Shown: one piece after another, positions 1 to 9,200 of the stretch
Numbering within the stretch: position 1 is the first letter of the stretch
Layout: each line of letters begins with the position of its first letter
Assembly (NCBI GenBank): GCA_945870465.1
Contig: CAMBSS010000034.1
Coordinates: 1-29,260, forward strand
Origin: Bordetella parapertussis
Lineage (GTDB): Bacteria; Pseudomonadota; Gammaproteobacteria; Burkholderiales; SG8-41
DNA length: 29,260 nucleotides
Reading direction: 5' to 3'
The notes under the pieces: model-generated
Told to the model about the DNA's origin: nothing
Seen by the model: the letters and a program-made list of their open reading frames with translations, nothing else
Databases searched by the model: none
Made by a program: the position numbers and the translations under genes

Positions 1-43
1 AGGGTGGTAGCCATCAAATCGCGGATCATGGCATGATGATTAC

Positions 44-521
44 ATGGTCGCGCTTATCAATATCGTTGTCCAACTGATCACTGATGTCGCCCGGTTCGTC
101 GTCCTTCAGTTCCGGCCGACGCGATCGGTGCAAGCGGAGAATCTTTTCCTTCGGCGGCAGTTGGGCCTATTCAAAGAGCGCGGCATAAAACCACGGAGGG
201 TGGATGCCGCTACGCGAATCAGCTTGGCGGTCTTGGCCAGGTTCTTCGATTGGCGGGATGCACTGATAGTAGTACAACTGAAAACCTCATCCGATGGCAG
301 CATGCGGGCTGGCGCCTATTCTGGCGCTGGAAATGTCGACCGGGCCGACCCCGGATTCCCATCGACTTACGCGCACTGATCCGCCGGATGGCGCAGGAGA
401 ATTCGCTTTGGGGTGAAGAGCGTATTGCCAGTGAATTGTTCGTGAAACTGGGCATTCGAGTTTCGCCGCGGACGGTGCGAAAGTACATGCCGAAGCCGCC
501 AGCGGGGCAAGCACGGGGCGA
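44..521 (+). pseudogene. Frameshifted, truncated transposase/integrase remnant
   Basis: The first frame (44 to about 277) reads like the N-terminus of a widespread integrase-type transposase, with LRRQLGLFKERG, DAATRISLAVLARFFDW and ALIVVQ. From about 279 the homology continues in another frame: ENLIRW, AGWRLFW, GRPRIP, LIRRMAQENSLWGEERI, VSPRTVRKYMPK. One missing base near 278 restores the expected reading ('caa c[c]t gaa aac ctc atc'). The helix-turn-helix half of the family is present, but homology stops near 521 (GQARGD). The catalytic rve (DDE) domain that should follow is absent. This is a dead fragment, and I do not see its terminal inverted repeats. The family assignment is from recognised motifs, not a search. 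Confidence 0.75.
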
Positions 522-747
522 CTCGGCGCAAAATATCAGCCATTCGGGTTTGCCAACCCGGGCCGGTAGCTTTCCAGCGAGCCAACGTGTCAGGAGTCAG
601 CCGAAGACCAATTGCAATTTTTGATTTCGAAGACTTCGGTCGGCCACGTGGTTTGAGCATAGCGCCCACCGCTGTCAATGACGCTCGCAATGAATCAATG
701 ACGGCCCCCATTGGTGTGCAATTATTCTCTTGCCCCCTGATATCCAT
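522..747 (-). pseudogene. BrnA/DUF4415-like antitoxin remnant
   Basis: Read on the minus strand from an ATG at 747, this frame contains RGRPKSSKSK, GLRLTPDTLARWKATGPGW and QTRMADILRR. This is the characteristic C-terminal half of BrnA-type (DUF4415) antitoxins, a ribbon-helix-helix DNA-binding segment. The expected acidic N-terminus is not convincing. The frame runs without a stop into sequence antisense to the transposase remnant, and homology to both ends at about 522, so the two fragments abut. No BrnT toxin lies upstream on this strand; the next gene is the divergent LysE exporter at 790. It could be an orphan antitoxin with a foreign C-terminus, but a remnant is likelier. Confidence 0.5.
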
Positions 748-789
748 TCATTGCGTAGAATCTCTTCCTTCCCGTAAAGGAAAACTCCC

Positions 790-1404
790 ATGCTCGGTGT
801 TACCGACTACGGTGCTTTTGTCGTCGCGATCATTGTCTTTCTGCTGATTCCCGGTCCGGGAAATCTGGCTTTGATTTCCTCGACCGGCAAAGGCGGCATC
901 CGGGGAGGCTTGGCGGCAACCATGGGCGTGATCCTCGGAGATCAAGTCTTGATGTGGCTGGCCGTGGCGGGTGTCGCGGCGTTGTTGGCGGCTTACCCTG
1001 CCGCATTTCACGCCGTGCAGTGGCTGGGTGCTGCCTATCTCGCCTGGCTCGGCGGCAAGATGTTGTTGGCCAGGCAAGGCGCCGCACCGGTGCTGAACAT
1101 CAAGCCGTACCACTATTCACGGCAGGCGTTTGCGATCACGCTGCTCAATCCGAAGGCGATCGTGTTTTACATGGCGTTTTTTCCGTTGTTTGTCGATCCC
1201 GCGCATCACCAGGGCCTGGCGACCTTCGCCTTTATGGCGCTGACCATCGCCGTGCTGACTTTTGTTTACGGCCTGCTTGCGGTATTGCTCGCACATTTCC
1301 TGGCACAGAGGTTGCGCGCGAGTCCAATCGTTGCTCTGTGCCTGCAAAAGGTCGCGGGGCTGTTTTTGATCGGGTTCGGCATCAAGCTCGCCGTGACCCG
1401 TTAG
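790..1404 (+). CDS. LysE/RhtB family amino-acid exporter
   Basis: A 204-residue inner-membrane protein with the LysE/RhtB layout. It has an N-terminal hydrophobic helix ending in the signature PGPGNLALIS (about residues 20-30), then a Gly-rich GGIRGGLAATMGVILGD segment, further hydrophobic stretches, the conserved AFAITLLNPKA motif in the middle, and C-terminal helices. Length matches the family (about 200-210 residues, six helices). Members export amino acids or their derivatives by proton exchange; the substrate cannot be assigned here. The ATG at 790 has a purine-rich ribosome site (aaagga) about 7 bases upstream. It stands alone, with a convergent oxidoreductase downstream. Confidence 0.9.
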   Translation: MLGVTDYGAFVVAIIVFLLIPGPGNLALISSTGKGGIRGGLAATMGVILGDQVLMWLAVAGVAALLAAYPAAFHAVQWLGAAYLAWLGGKMLLARQGAAPVLNIKPYHYSRQAFAITLLNPKAIVFYMAFFPLFVDPAHHQGLATFAFMALTIAVLTFVYGLLAVLLAHFLAQRLRASPIVALCLQKVAGLFLIGFGIKLAVTR

Positions 1405-1444
1405 GCAGAGCGAACATCCCGCACGCGCAAGGGAGACGCGCGTT

Positions 1445-2560
1445 TCACGAGCGGTCGTTCGCGACCAGTTTGCCCACGTAAGCGCCGATCGCGAGCGATG
1501 ACGTCAATCCCGGCGATTCCATGCCGTAGAGATTGATCATGCCGCGCACGCCGTGCACCGTATGGTCCTGGATGACGAAATCGACGGCTTCCTCGCCCTG
1601 TCCGGTAATGCGCGGCCGCATGCCGGTGTAGCCGGGCTGCAGCGCGCCGTCCTTGAGCCCCGGGTAATAGCGGCGAATCGCTTCGTAGAAGCGCGCTTCG
1701 CGGCTCTCGTCGAAGCGGTAGTCGAGGCCGTCGCGCCACGAGAAATCGGGGCCAAACTTGCAGCGGCCGCCGAGATCGATGGTGACGTGCACGCCCAGCC
1801 AGTCCTGGCGCGCCACCGGGTAGACGAGGTGATTGAAAGGCGTTTTTCCGGTCAGCGTGTAGTAATGGCCGATCGCGTAGTAGTTCGTCGGTATGGTTCC
1901 CGGCGGTATGCCGGAGATAGCGCGCGACGCGGCTGGAGCGCCGTGCCCGGCGGCGTTGATGACTGTTTTACATACTATGGTCATGGGGTCGGCGCCGCCC
2001 ACTTCGAGCCGGATGCCGTCGCTTTCGACTGCGCCGCCAGTCACCGGGCTGTTCAGGACGAGCGCGGCGCCGCGGTTTTCGGCGTCGCCCAGGTAGGCGA
2101 GCATCAGCCCATGGCTGTCGACGATGCCGGTCGAGGGCGACAGGAAGCCGGCGGTGCTGATCACCGCGGGTTCGAGTTCGGCAAGCTCGTCGCGCGTCAG
2201 CATGCGCAAATCGTCGACCCCGTTGATCTCGGCCTGCTTCTTGTATTTTTTGAGGCCTTCGAGCTGGGTATCGTCAGTGGCGACTATGACTTTGCCGATG
2301 CGCTTGTGGTTGACCCCGCGCTCGGCGCAATAGCCGTAAAGGGCTTTTCTGCCGGCGACGCACAGCCGCGCCTTGAGCGAGCCAGTGGGGTAGTAGATGC
2401 CGGCGTGGATGACTTCGGAATTGCGCGCGCTGGTATGCGTGCCGAACGCGGATTCGGCCTCGAGGATGATGACTTCGCGTCCCGCCAGCGCCAGCTCGCG
2501 CGCGATCGAGAGACCGACCACGCCCGCGCCTATGACTGCACAATCGACTTTCTCTGCCAT
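1445..2560 (-). CDS. FAD-dependent oxidoreductase, L-2-hydroxyglutarate oxidase-like
   Basis: A 371-residue DAO-fold flavoprotein. Residues 6-30 form the FAD-binding Rossmann motif (VIGAGVVGLSIAREL, then a Glu at the end of strand 2). The segment HTSARNSEVIHAGIYYPTG followed by GSLKARLCVAGRKALY is characteristic of the L2HGDH/LhgO group, which oxidises L-2-hydroxyglutarate to 2-oxoglutarate. The C-terminus has the second FAD motif (GMESPGLTSSLAIGAYV). The length is slightly under the usual 390-400. The start at 2560 gives the complete nucleotide-binding motif, though no strong ribosome site is visible. It is divergent from the DUF3025 gene. The exact substrate is inferred from motif resemblance; other 2-hydroxyacid substrates are possible. 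Confidence 0.82.
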   Translation of the reverse strand: MAEKVDCAVIGAGVVGLSIARELALAGREVIILEAESAFGTHTSARNSEVIHAGIYYPTGSLKARLCVAGRKALYGYCAERGVNHKRIGKVIVATDDTQLEGLKKYKKQAEINGVDDLRMLTRDELAELEPAVISTAGFLSPSTGIVDSHGLMLAYLGDAENRGAALVLNSPVTGGAVESDGIRLEVGGADPMTIVCKTVINAAGHGAPAASRAISGIPPGTIPTNYYAIGHYYTLTGKTPFNHLVYPVARQDWLGVHVTIDLGGRCKFGPDFSWRDGLDYRFDESREARFYEAIRRYYPGLKDGALQPGYTGMRPRITGQGEEAVDFVIQDHTVHGVRGMINLYGMESPGLTSSLAIGAYVGKLVANDRS

Positions 2561-2580
2561 TATTTGACCGTAGGAATTTG

Positions 2581-2610
2581 TTGAACGACAAATCGAGGCC
2601 GCAATATTAT
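2581..2610 (+). promoter_or_regulatory. Candidate sigma-70 promoter for the DUF3025 gene
   Basis: TTGAAC at 2581-2586 and TATTAT at 2605-2610 are separated by 18 bases, a reasonable match to -35/-10 boxes (4/6 and 5/6). They lie in the divergent spacer between the FAD oxidoreductase (starting at 2560) and the ATG at 2670. Transcription would begin near 2617. Sequence resemblance only. Confidence 0.3.
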
Positions 2611-2669
2611 CATTGCAGGCGCTTCATCCCTATCCGTATGCCCAACTTCTTTTTTACAAAAATCAGCGC

Positions 2670-3506
2670 ATGAGCGAAGCGTGGAACCCTGAATTCTCCG
2701 GACAGTCGCCGGCATTCGCGCCGCTGCGTGCGGTGGCGCGTGAATTGCACGGACCGGCCTGGCCCGGTTGCGATGATTTCAACCGGCTGCTCGCCGCCCG
2801 CGTTTCGCCCATCGTGAATGCTGCCGGTCTGCCGCTGCGGTTTGTCGCGCAGGCGCCGCGCGCAGCGGCGTTCGAGGACGGCTACGAACCGCGTATTTTT
2901 TTGCGCGGGGAAGTGCAGTTCCGAGCGCAGGAATGGCATGACGTTTTCAACGCGCTGGTGTGGCTGACGTTTCCGCGTACGAAGGCGGCGCTGAACGAAC
3001 GCCAGTATCGCGCGCTGGAACGCCAGCATGCCGACGGCGCGCGCAATCGCGGACCGGCGCAGGACGCGTTGACCTTGCTCGACGAAAGCGGTGTGATAGT
3101 TGCCACCAGCGATCTGGCGCTGGGCGAATTGCTGGCGAATCATGCGTGGCAGGAACTGTTCTGGCAGCGGCGCGCAGAAGTGGCGGAGCATATGCAGTTC
3201 TATCTGCTGGGCCATGGGCTCTATGCCAAGATGCTGCAGCCGTTTACCGGTGTGACGGGGCGGGGCATGCCATGCGTGGTGTCGGCGGATTTCATGGCTT
3301 TGCCGCTGGCCGCACAGTTGGAGCATCTCGACACGCAGGTCGCGGCGCGGATCGGCAATCCGGCGCGGGAAATTGCAGCACGCGAATTGACGCCGGTGCC
3401 GCTGCTGGGAATTCCCGGCTGGTGCGCGGACAACGAACAGCCGCGGTATTACGACAACAGCGCGTATTTCCGTCCGCTACTGCCTAGCCGTGCTGGTCGC
3501 CGCTGA
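2670..3506 (+). CDS. DUF3025 domain-containing protein
   Basis: A 278-residue protein matching the DUF3025 family, which is common in proteobacteria and has no assigned function. Recognisable segments are YEPRIFLRGEV, the central EWHDVFNALVWLTFPRTKAALN, DESGVIVA, ELFWQRR, FYLLGHGLYAKMLQPF, and a C-terminal LTPVPLLGIPGW followed by NEQPRYYDNSAYFRP. I chose the ATG at 2670; a TTG at 2613 would add 19 residues that do not look conserved. There is no signal peptide or membrane helix, so it is probably cytoplasmic. Its last 23 bases overlap the end of the convergent diguanylate cyclase gene. DUF3025 genes are otherwise widespread housekeeping-type neighbours; nothing here reveals the role. Confidence 0.85.
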   Translation: MSEAWNPEFSGQSPAFAPLRAVARELHGPAWPGCDDFNRLLAARVSPIVNAAGLPLRFVAQAPRAAAFEDGYEPRIFLRGEVQFRAQEWHDVFNALVWLTFPRTKAALNERQYRALERQHADGARNRGPAQDALTLLDESGVIVATSDLALGELLANHAWQELFWQRRAEVAEHMQFYLLGHGLYAKMLQPFTGVTGRGMPCVVSADFMALPLAAQLEHLDTQVAARIGNPAREIAARELTPVPLLGIPGWCADNEQPRYYDNSAYFRPLLPSRAGRR

Positions 3507-4563
3507 CCGAGCAGCGGTTGCGGCCGCGTTGCTTGCTGCTGTACATCGCCTGGTCGGCGCGGTTCATGATGATGGCGAGATCGTCGCCATGCGCGGGGAA
3601 TGACGCAATACCGATGCTGACGGTGGTCGCTACCTGCTTGCCCTGGGTGTCGAGCGGCATGCCGGCGATGGTTTTGCGGATGCGCTCCGCGACTTCGAAA
3701 GCGCCGTCCGGCTTGGTCTGCGGCAGCAGCAGCACGAATTCGTCGCCGCCGTAGCGCGCGAACACGTCGGTCTCGCGCAGCCCCTGCTGGATGCAGGTGA
3801 CCGTCAGCCGCAACAGGCGGTTGCCCGCTTCGTGGCCGTAAGTGTCGTTGACCGCTTTCAGGTTGTCGGAGTCGATCATGACAATGCTGTAAGTGTGGCC
3901 GTAGCGTATCGACTGCTTGTGCGCGCGGTCAGCGAGCGAGGTGAAGGCGCGCACGTTGTAGATGCCGGTCAACTCGTCGGTCTCGGAAATGATCTTGATG
4001 CGCGAGAGCGCAGTGCGGATGTCGGCCGACAGCATGGTTGTGATGTAGGCGACGAGCAGCATGGGCGCGAGCCGGGACATGAAGTCGCCGGCGTTGGTGA
4101 CCCAGAACAGCGAATCATTGGTAGTCGAATAGCCGAGGAAAATGTAGCAGGCGGCGATCAGCGCCATTTCGAGCAGCGTGATGAGCTTGCCGAGCGTCAG
4201 CGCGGAGGTGATGATAGGCAGCAGGTAAACATGGATGAGCGGGCTTTCAAGGCGGCCGGTGTGAAAAAGAATCCACGTGATGAATACGATCATCACCCAC
4301 GTCTCGATCGCGAGTTTCCAGCGCGATTCGGTGCGGTAAACGTTGAAGTAGCGAAAACCGATGACGAACGCCGAGTACAGAATGAGGCCGAAGTAAATCG
4401 GCGCATTCGTTTCGTCGTTGCGGCCCTGCACGACCTGGTAGAGCATGACCAGGATGACGAGCAGCCATTCGATCTCGGCAACGGTGCGGGAAAAGCCTCT
4501 TAATTCCTCGGCTTCGAAACCGGGCGCTGTGACCTGTCCCTTGCCCATGAACTCGTAATCCAT
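3484..4563 (-). CDS. Membrane-bound diguanylate cyclase (GGDEF)
   Basis: A 359-residue protein that makes cyclic di-GMP from two GTP. About six hydrophobic helices (roughly residues 32-180) form an inner-membrane sensory region. A short linker leads to a complete GGDEF domain: DELTGIYN at 196-203, a DSDNLKAVNDTYGHEAGN substrate-binding segment, GGDEF at 272-276, and a C-terminal ADQAMYSSKQRGRN. RETD at 263-266, five residues before GGDEF, matches the RxxD inhibitory site, so product inhibition is likely. The start at 4563 has a strong GGAGGG six bases upstream; a longer frame to 4623 lacks one. No EAL domain is present. The input signal is unknown, and no known sensor domain name fits the membrane part. 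Confidence 0.92.
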   Translation of the reverse strand: MDYEFMGKGQVTAPGFEAEELRGFSRTVAEIEWLLVILVMLYQVVQGRNDETNAPIYFGLILYSAFVIGFRYFNVYRTESRWKLAIETWVMIVFITWILFHTGRLESPLIHVYLLPIITSALTLGKLITLLEMALIAACYIFLGYSTTNDSLFWVTNAGDFMSRLAPMLLVAYITTMLSADIRTALSRIKIISETDELTGIYNVRAFTSLADRAHKQSIRYGHTYSIVMIDSDNLKAVNDTYGHEAGNRLLRLTVTCIQQGLRETDVFARYGGDEFVLLLPQTKPDGAFEVAERIRKTIAGMPLDTQGKQVATTVSIGIASFPAHGDDLAIIMNRADQAMYSSKQRGRNRCSVSGDQHG

Positions 4564-4842
4564 AGACCCTCCTATCGACTGTTTTCCAATTACATATGCG
4601 CCTGAGCGCAAATGATAACGCATCCGGACGGGCGCCTGCCGCCCGTCCCGGCGGGTTCAGTCCGTGAAAAAGGATTTCCCGCTGGATATCCGGCCTGCCG
4701 GTTGCCGGCGATTGACAATCAAATCGCGTTTGAGGGCGAAACCGGCTGACGGGAGGGGAGATTCGCGATGCCTGATATACGATAATGGCGACTATTGGCG
4801 GCAGCTGTAAAGCTCGGTGAGCTTGCCTGCCCAACGGGAGAA
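4564..4842. other. Divergent intergenic region
   Basis: This spacer separates the minus-strand cyclase from the plus-strand sORF/dtd unit and should hold promoters for both. I see no gene in it. Its only clear structure is a short perfect hairpin, AAGCTC-GGT-GAGCTT at 4810-4824, just before the ribosome site (cgggag, ending at 4840) of the small ORF. The hairpin could affect translation initiation downstream, but no known riboswitch class is recognisable. Confidence 0.4.
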
Positions 4843-4920
4843 ATGCGAATGAAGATTCCGCGCACGTGGTTCTGGTTGCTGGCAGCGGCACGCCGTCACC
4901 GAAAAAACAGTACAGCATGA
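4843..4920 (+). CDS. Possible 25-residue ORF coupled to dtd
   Basis: An ATG at 4843 with a good ribosome site (cgggag, ending 3 bases before the ATG; a second in-frame ATG at 4849 is better spaced) opens a 25-codon frame. It contains [19 protein letters not shown] and ends in TGA at 4918-4920. That stop overlaps the ATG of dtd as ATGA, the classical arrangement for translational coupling. The dtd start itself has no obvious ribosome site. The peptide has a short hydrophobic core between basic residues. It may be a leader peptide whose translation delivers ribosomes to dtd, or a chance frame. I recognise no family. Confidence 0.35.
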   Translation: MRMKIPRTWFWLLAAARRHRKNSTA

Positions 4921-5354
4921 TAGGTTTATTGCAGCGCGTAAGCTCCGCCCGCGTCGTCGTTGAGGGCGAGGAGATCGCGGCGATAGGCCAGGGCCTGCTC
5001 GTGTTGGTAGGAGTCGCAACCGGCGACGACAAGGCTCGCGCCGACCGCTTGCTCGAACGCCTGCTCGGTTACCGCGTGTTTCCCGACGCGGCAGGAAAAA
5101 TGAACCTCGACTTGCGCACGATTGGCGGCGGTCTTTTGTTGGTGCCGCAATTCACGCTCGCGGCAGACACAAAAAGCGGCACGCGCGCGGGGTTTTCCAC
5201 GGCGGCGCCGCCGGCGCTGGGCCGCGAGTTATTTGATTACCTGGCGGTGCAGGCGCACGCGCGTCACGGCAATGTCATGTGCGGCCGCTTCGGCGCCGAT
5301 ATGAGCGTGTCGCTTGTCAACGAAGGGCCGGTGACGTTCTGGCTGGAAAGTTGA
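4917..5354 (+). CDS. dtd: D-aminoacyl-tRNA deacylase
   Basis: A 145-residue cytoplasmic enzyme that hydrolyses D-amino acids (and glycine mis-attached to tRNA-Ala) from tRNA, a proofreading role. The sequence is a full-length match: [15 protein letters not shown] at the start, the active-site [19 protein letters not shown] segment at about residues 77-95, and the C-terminal [11 protein letters not shown] with the Gly-Pro pair used for chiral selection. Family length is 145-150. The ATG at 4917 matches the conserved N-terminus; the longer frame from 4866 adds an unrelated 17 residues. It overlaps the small ORF by ATGA. It converges on the racemase-superfamily gene with only 39 bases between them. 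Confidence 0.95.
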   Translation: MIGLLQRVSSARVVVEGEEIAAIGQGLLVLVGVATGDDKARADRLLERLLGYRVFPDAAGKMNLDLRTIGGGLLLVPQFTLAADTKSGTRAGFSTAAPPALGRELFDYLAVQAHARHGNVMCGRFGADMSVSLVNEGPVTFWLES

Positions 5355-5393
5355 ACGGACTGCCCGGCGCCGGTGCTGGATCGCTGCAGCCTT

Positions 5394-6140
5394 TCAGACG
5401 CTCGCCATCACTTTGCCCCAGCGCGGGTCGGGGCGCTGCAGCATGCGCGGGCCCGCGGCGCGGAGTGCCTGCGCCGTTGTCGATGTGATGTTGAGCAGCA
5501 CCGGCACGCCGAATTCGGCTTCCAGCAAGGGCACGGCATAGATTGCGAACCACAGTCCGCCCGGCATCAGCAGGGCCTGCGCAGCCGGCGTTTCCTTAAG
5601 TACCTGGCGGCCGAGCTCTAGCGCGAGCTCGTGGTCGTCGGACGCCAGCGTATGTTTGTTTTCGGTCAGCGTGCGGGAACGTGAGCGGCAGGCGATGGTT
5701 TCGATGCCGGCCTCCGCCAGATAACGCGTCAAAGCCGAATTAACCGGCTCGGGCCAGCGCGTCGCCAGCGCGATCTTCGTGGCACCCAGGTGCTGCAGCG
5801 TCGCGATATGCGCTTCGAGGTCGGTGTCGCATGGCAACCCGGTGCGCGCTTCGGCCGCGGCAAGTATCTCGAGCATTTTTTTGCGGCCCAGTGCCGCCGC
5901 GACCGGCACTCCGCTCAATGAAATGCGGTCGGCTTTTTTCTTCGCGAGGAGATCGAAGCGCTCCCACAGCGTGGGCAGCTCGCGCTCGACCGCCGCCAGG
6001 CTGTACTCGGTGAGATTGAGGCCGGTCGTGATCACCACCATGCCTTCGGGCGCGACGCGGTAGAACTGGTACGCATCGATGTCGGTGTAGAGATGGGGGA
6101 TGATGTAGCCGAGCTGGTACCACGGGTTGATGACGTTCAT
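5394..6140 (-). CDS. Asp/Glu racemase-superfamily protein (maleate isomerase/arylmalonate decarboxylase-like)
   Basis: A 248-residue cytoplasmic protein resembling the maleate cis-trans isomerase/arylmalonate decarboxylase branch. It has ITTGLNLTEYSLAAVERELP, a beta-alpha core with SLSGVPVAAALGRKKM (about 74-90), an LGATKIALATRWPEPVN segment, and a C-terminal GVPVLLNITSTTAQALRAAG. In well-studied members two cysteines (or one in the decarboxylase) act at the turns equivalent to SGVPV (76-80) and MPGGLW (192-197); neither turn has Cys here. The only Cys residues are at 104 and 151. The reaction may therefore differ, or the protein may bind rather than convert a substrate. The start at 6140 fits the conserved N-terminus; the open frame further upstream is not coding. 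It lies 68 bases downstream of the coiled-coil gene on the same strand. Confidence 0.75.
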   Translation of the reverse strand: MNVINPWYQLGYIIPHLYTDIDAYQFYRVAPEGMVVITTGLNLTEYSLAAVERELPTLWERFDLLAKKKADRISLSGVPVAAALGRKKMLEILAAAEARTGLPCDTDLEAHIATLQHLGATKIALATRWPEPVNSALTRYLAEAGIETIACRSRSRTLTENKHTLASDDHELALELGRQVLKETPAAQALLMPGGLWFAIYAVPLLEAEFGVPVLLNITSTTAQALRAAGPRMLQRPDPRWGKVMASV

Positions 6141-6208
6141 CGCGGGGCGTGCCTTGGAGTGTGGTGTGTGCAAATCCGTTAACGGCCGGCAAAGGGGCCC
6201 GCCCCGCA

Positions 6209-9200
6209 CTACTGGCCGAGCAGGGGGTCCTTCATGCCACCGCTGACGTTGAGCACGCCGCGCGCGATCGCTACGCTCTGGGTCCCGAGCTGGACGTTGA
6301 GACGGCCCGCGAGTTCCGCGGCCGGCGACACGTCCACCGCGCCAGTGGCGTTCAGCGGCCCGGCGGCGAGTTTGAGATTGCGATAGGAGATGCGGTTGCC
6401 GGCGGCTTGCGCTTCGCCCGTGATTTCGGTGTAAGGCGTTTTGCCGCCGCGCAGCCCGGTGCGGCTGGTCGACTGGATGGCGCGCACGAGGTCGAGGTTG
6501 CTGAGCGTGCCTTTTTGCAGCGCGAAGTTGGCGGTGACGCGCGGGGCGGCGAACAATTCGTCCGGTGTTTGCCCCTGCGTGGTGAATTTCATTGCGGTTT
6601 CGAGCGTGCCGCTGGCGATGAAATCGCGCGTGAACCCCGCGAGCACCTGGCCGACGTCCGCACCCTTGAGATTCAATTCGCCTTCCGCCAACAAGGCCGA
6701 GCCCCATTTGAGGACGAGCGAACCCTTGAGCGCTCCGCTGAAAACACGGCCGTCGATGTTGGAGATGTTGGCCTGATCGCGGGTCAGCGTCGCAGTGGCG
6801 GAGAGATCGGAGAACTCGACGCGCGGTCCGACCGGCGGTGTCCAGGCGCGGGCGCTGAAATTCGCACGCAGCTGGCCGGGTTCCTTCAGCGGCACTAGTT
6901 CCAGGTTTGCCTTGCTGTCACGGACGTTGAATTTCTGCCAGGCGCCGTCTTTGCCCAAAGTGACGACGGCATCCAGGCTTGGCATCTCGACGCCGCGCAA
7001 CGCGAGCTTGATCGCGCTGATCTTGATGCGCTTGACCTGCAACCGGGGTTTTGCGTTCGGTGCCTGCGCCCAAGCGGCAAGCCGCGGCAATGCGTCCTGG
7101 TCGATGACGACGCCGGACAATTCGATTTCGTCGATTTCCTTGCGCTCATCGAGTATCGCCAGCGAAGACACGGCCATGGTCGCCGACTCGATGCGCACGT
7201 CCTGCCCCTTGCCGATGGCGATACGTTCGATCTTCAGTTGCGGAGTGGGGAACAGGTTAAGCCGCAGCCCGCTGATGTTCACCGGCTCCTGCAGCCGTTC
7301 GGAGAGGATTTTTTCGGCGCCCGGCACGTAGCCGTTGAGCGGCGCGACCTGCAGGATGCCGACGCCCGCGGCCACCAGCAGTATGAGGCCGAAGATGATG
7401 AACTGTCCCCATTTGACCGGCGCCTTGCGCGTTGCGCTTACGGTCATGCCCTTGGCCGCGGCGTGTTCCTGCTCCATGGCTTTCTGCATCGCCACGGTAT
7501 CGGCGCGCAATTGCGCTTCGGTGCGCGCTTTCACGTCGGCGTCGAATTCGGCCTGCGCACGCGCCTTGATTTCGGCTTCGACCTTGGCGTGGATGTCCTT
7601 CTCGGCGTTCTGCCGCATCTGGTGTTCCTGCATCACCCGTGCGACGGCTTCCTGCTTGGCGCGGTCTTCGGCCGCGGCGCGCGCGCGTTTTTCGGCGATC
7701 GCTTTTTGCTCGGCGTGCACGCGCGCCATCATCTCGGCCTGCGCTTTGGCCACCGCCTGTTCGTGTTGCAGGCGCGCGGAGTCGAGCATGCGCTGCGCTT
7801 CGTCGCGCATCTTGTGCGCCTCGTCGCGCGACTTTTCGGCGACCGAGGTTTCTTTGCTGGCGGCTTCGCGGATCAGTTTCTCGGCGGTGGCGCTGATCTG
7901 CATCGCCTGCTTGGCCTGGGTTTCTGCCTGTTCGCGTTTGCGCTCGGCTTCTTCGCGCGCCTTGCGCTCGGCGTCGATGCGCGCTTCGACTTCGATCTGC
8001 GCCTTGCGCTCGGCTTCCTCGCGCGCTGCCGCGACCTTCGCATCGGCTTCTTCGCGCGTCTTGCGCTCTGCCGCGATGCGTGTTTCGACTTCCGCGCGGG
8101 CGCGGTTCTCGGCTTCCTCGCGCGCCTTGCCGACTACCTCGTCACGCGACTGGCGTTCCGCCGCAACCTCGGCTTCGGCTTCGGTGCGCGCCTTGCGCTC
8201 GACTGCAAACTCTTCCCGTGCCTTGGCTTCGGCGACGGCCCTTGATTCGGCTTCCACGCGCGCTTTGCGGATTTCTTCCTCGCGCGCCGCGATTTCCGTG
8301 GCGGCACGGGCTTCGGCTTCTTCGCGCGCCTTACGCTCGGCCGCGATGCGCACCTCGGCCTCCTGACGTGCTTTGCGCTCGATTTCTTCGCGCGATTGCG
8401 CTTCTTCGCGCGACTGGCGGATGTTGTCTTCGAGCACCTTGAATTCGGCGCGCATTTTCGCTTCGGCTTCTTCGCGCGCGATTTGCAGTTCGGTTTCGCG
8501 TTGCAGCTTGTCGGCCTGCTCCTGCGCACGCAGCTCAGCTTCGCTATTTGCCTTGGCTTCGGCCGCGGCGCGCGCTGCGGCTTCCGCTTTCATGCGCGTT
8601 TCGGCTGCGGCGAGAGCGCGCACTGCTTCTTCCGCCTTGGCGAGCGCCTCCTGGCGCGCGATTTCAGCCGCACGCGTAAGTGCCGCGGCTTCGGATTTTA
8701 TTTTCCCCTCGACCTGCCCGACGAGGCGTGCTTCGGCGGCATTGCGCGCGGCAATTTCGGCTTGCGAGCGCGCTTCGGCTTCCGCTTCGGCGGTGGCGGC
8801 GGCTTCCGCCATCGCTTTCGCCTCTACGATGGCGGCTTCGGCGGCCTTGGCGCGCGCTTCCGCTTCCGCCCGCGCCTTGGCTTCGACTTCGGTGCGGGTT
8901 TTAGCTTCTGCTTCTGCACGCGCACGTGCTTCGGCTTCGGTCTTGGCGCGTTCTTCAGCCTGTTTCAGCGCCTCTTCCATGGCGCGCATCTTTGCTTCGA
9001 GCGCGACGCGCGCGCGTGCTTCCGCCTGCGCGCGGGCGCGGGCTTCGGCTTCCGCCTTCGCGCGGGCTTCGGCTTCGACGCGCGCGGCGGCTTCGGCGTT
9101 GGCCTTGGCCTGCGCTTCTATATTGGCTTTCGCTTCCGCAGCGGCACGCGCTTTGGCTTCAGCGTCGGCCGCCGCTTTGGCCGCCATGGCTGCGCGCATG

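Noticed and set aside
1553..2584. 343-codon plus-strand frame opposite the FAD oxidoreductase
   Set aside because: It is antisense to a clear flavoprotein with FAD motifs, and shows only GC-rich antisense composition.
2613..2669. TTG start for the DUF3025 protein
   Set aside because: The extra 19 residues overlap the likely promoter and leader and do not look conserved; the ATG at 2670 is preferred.
6141..6707. Upstream extension of the racemase-superfamily frame
   Set aside because: It overlaps the 3' part of the AsmA-like gene in another frame and has no homology; the conserved N-terminus begins at 6140.
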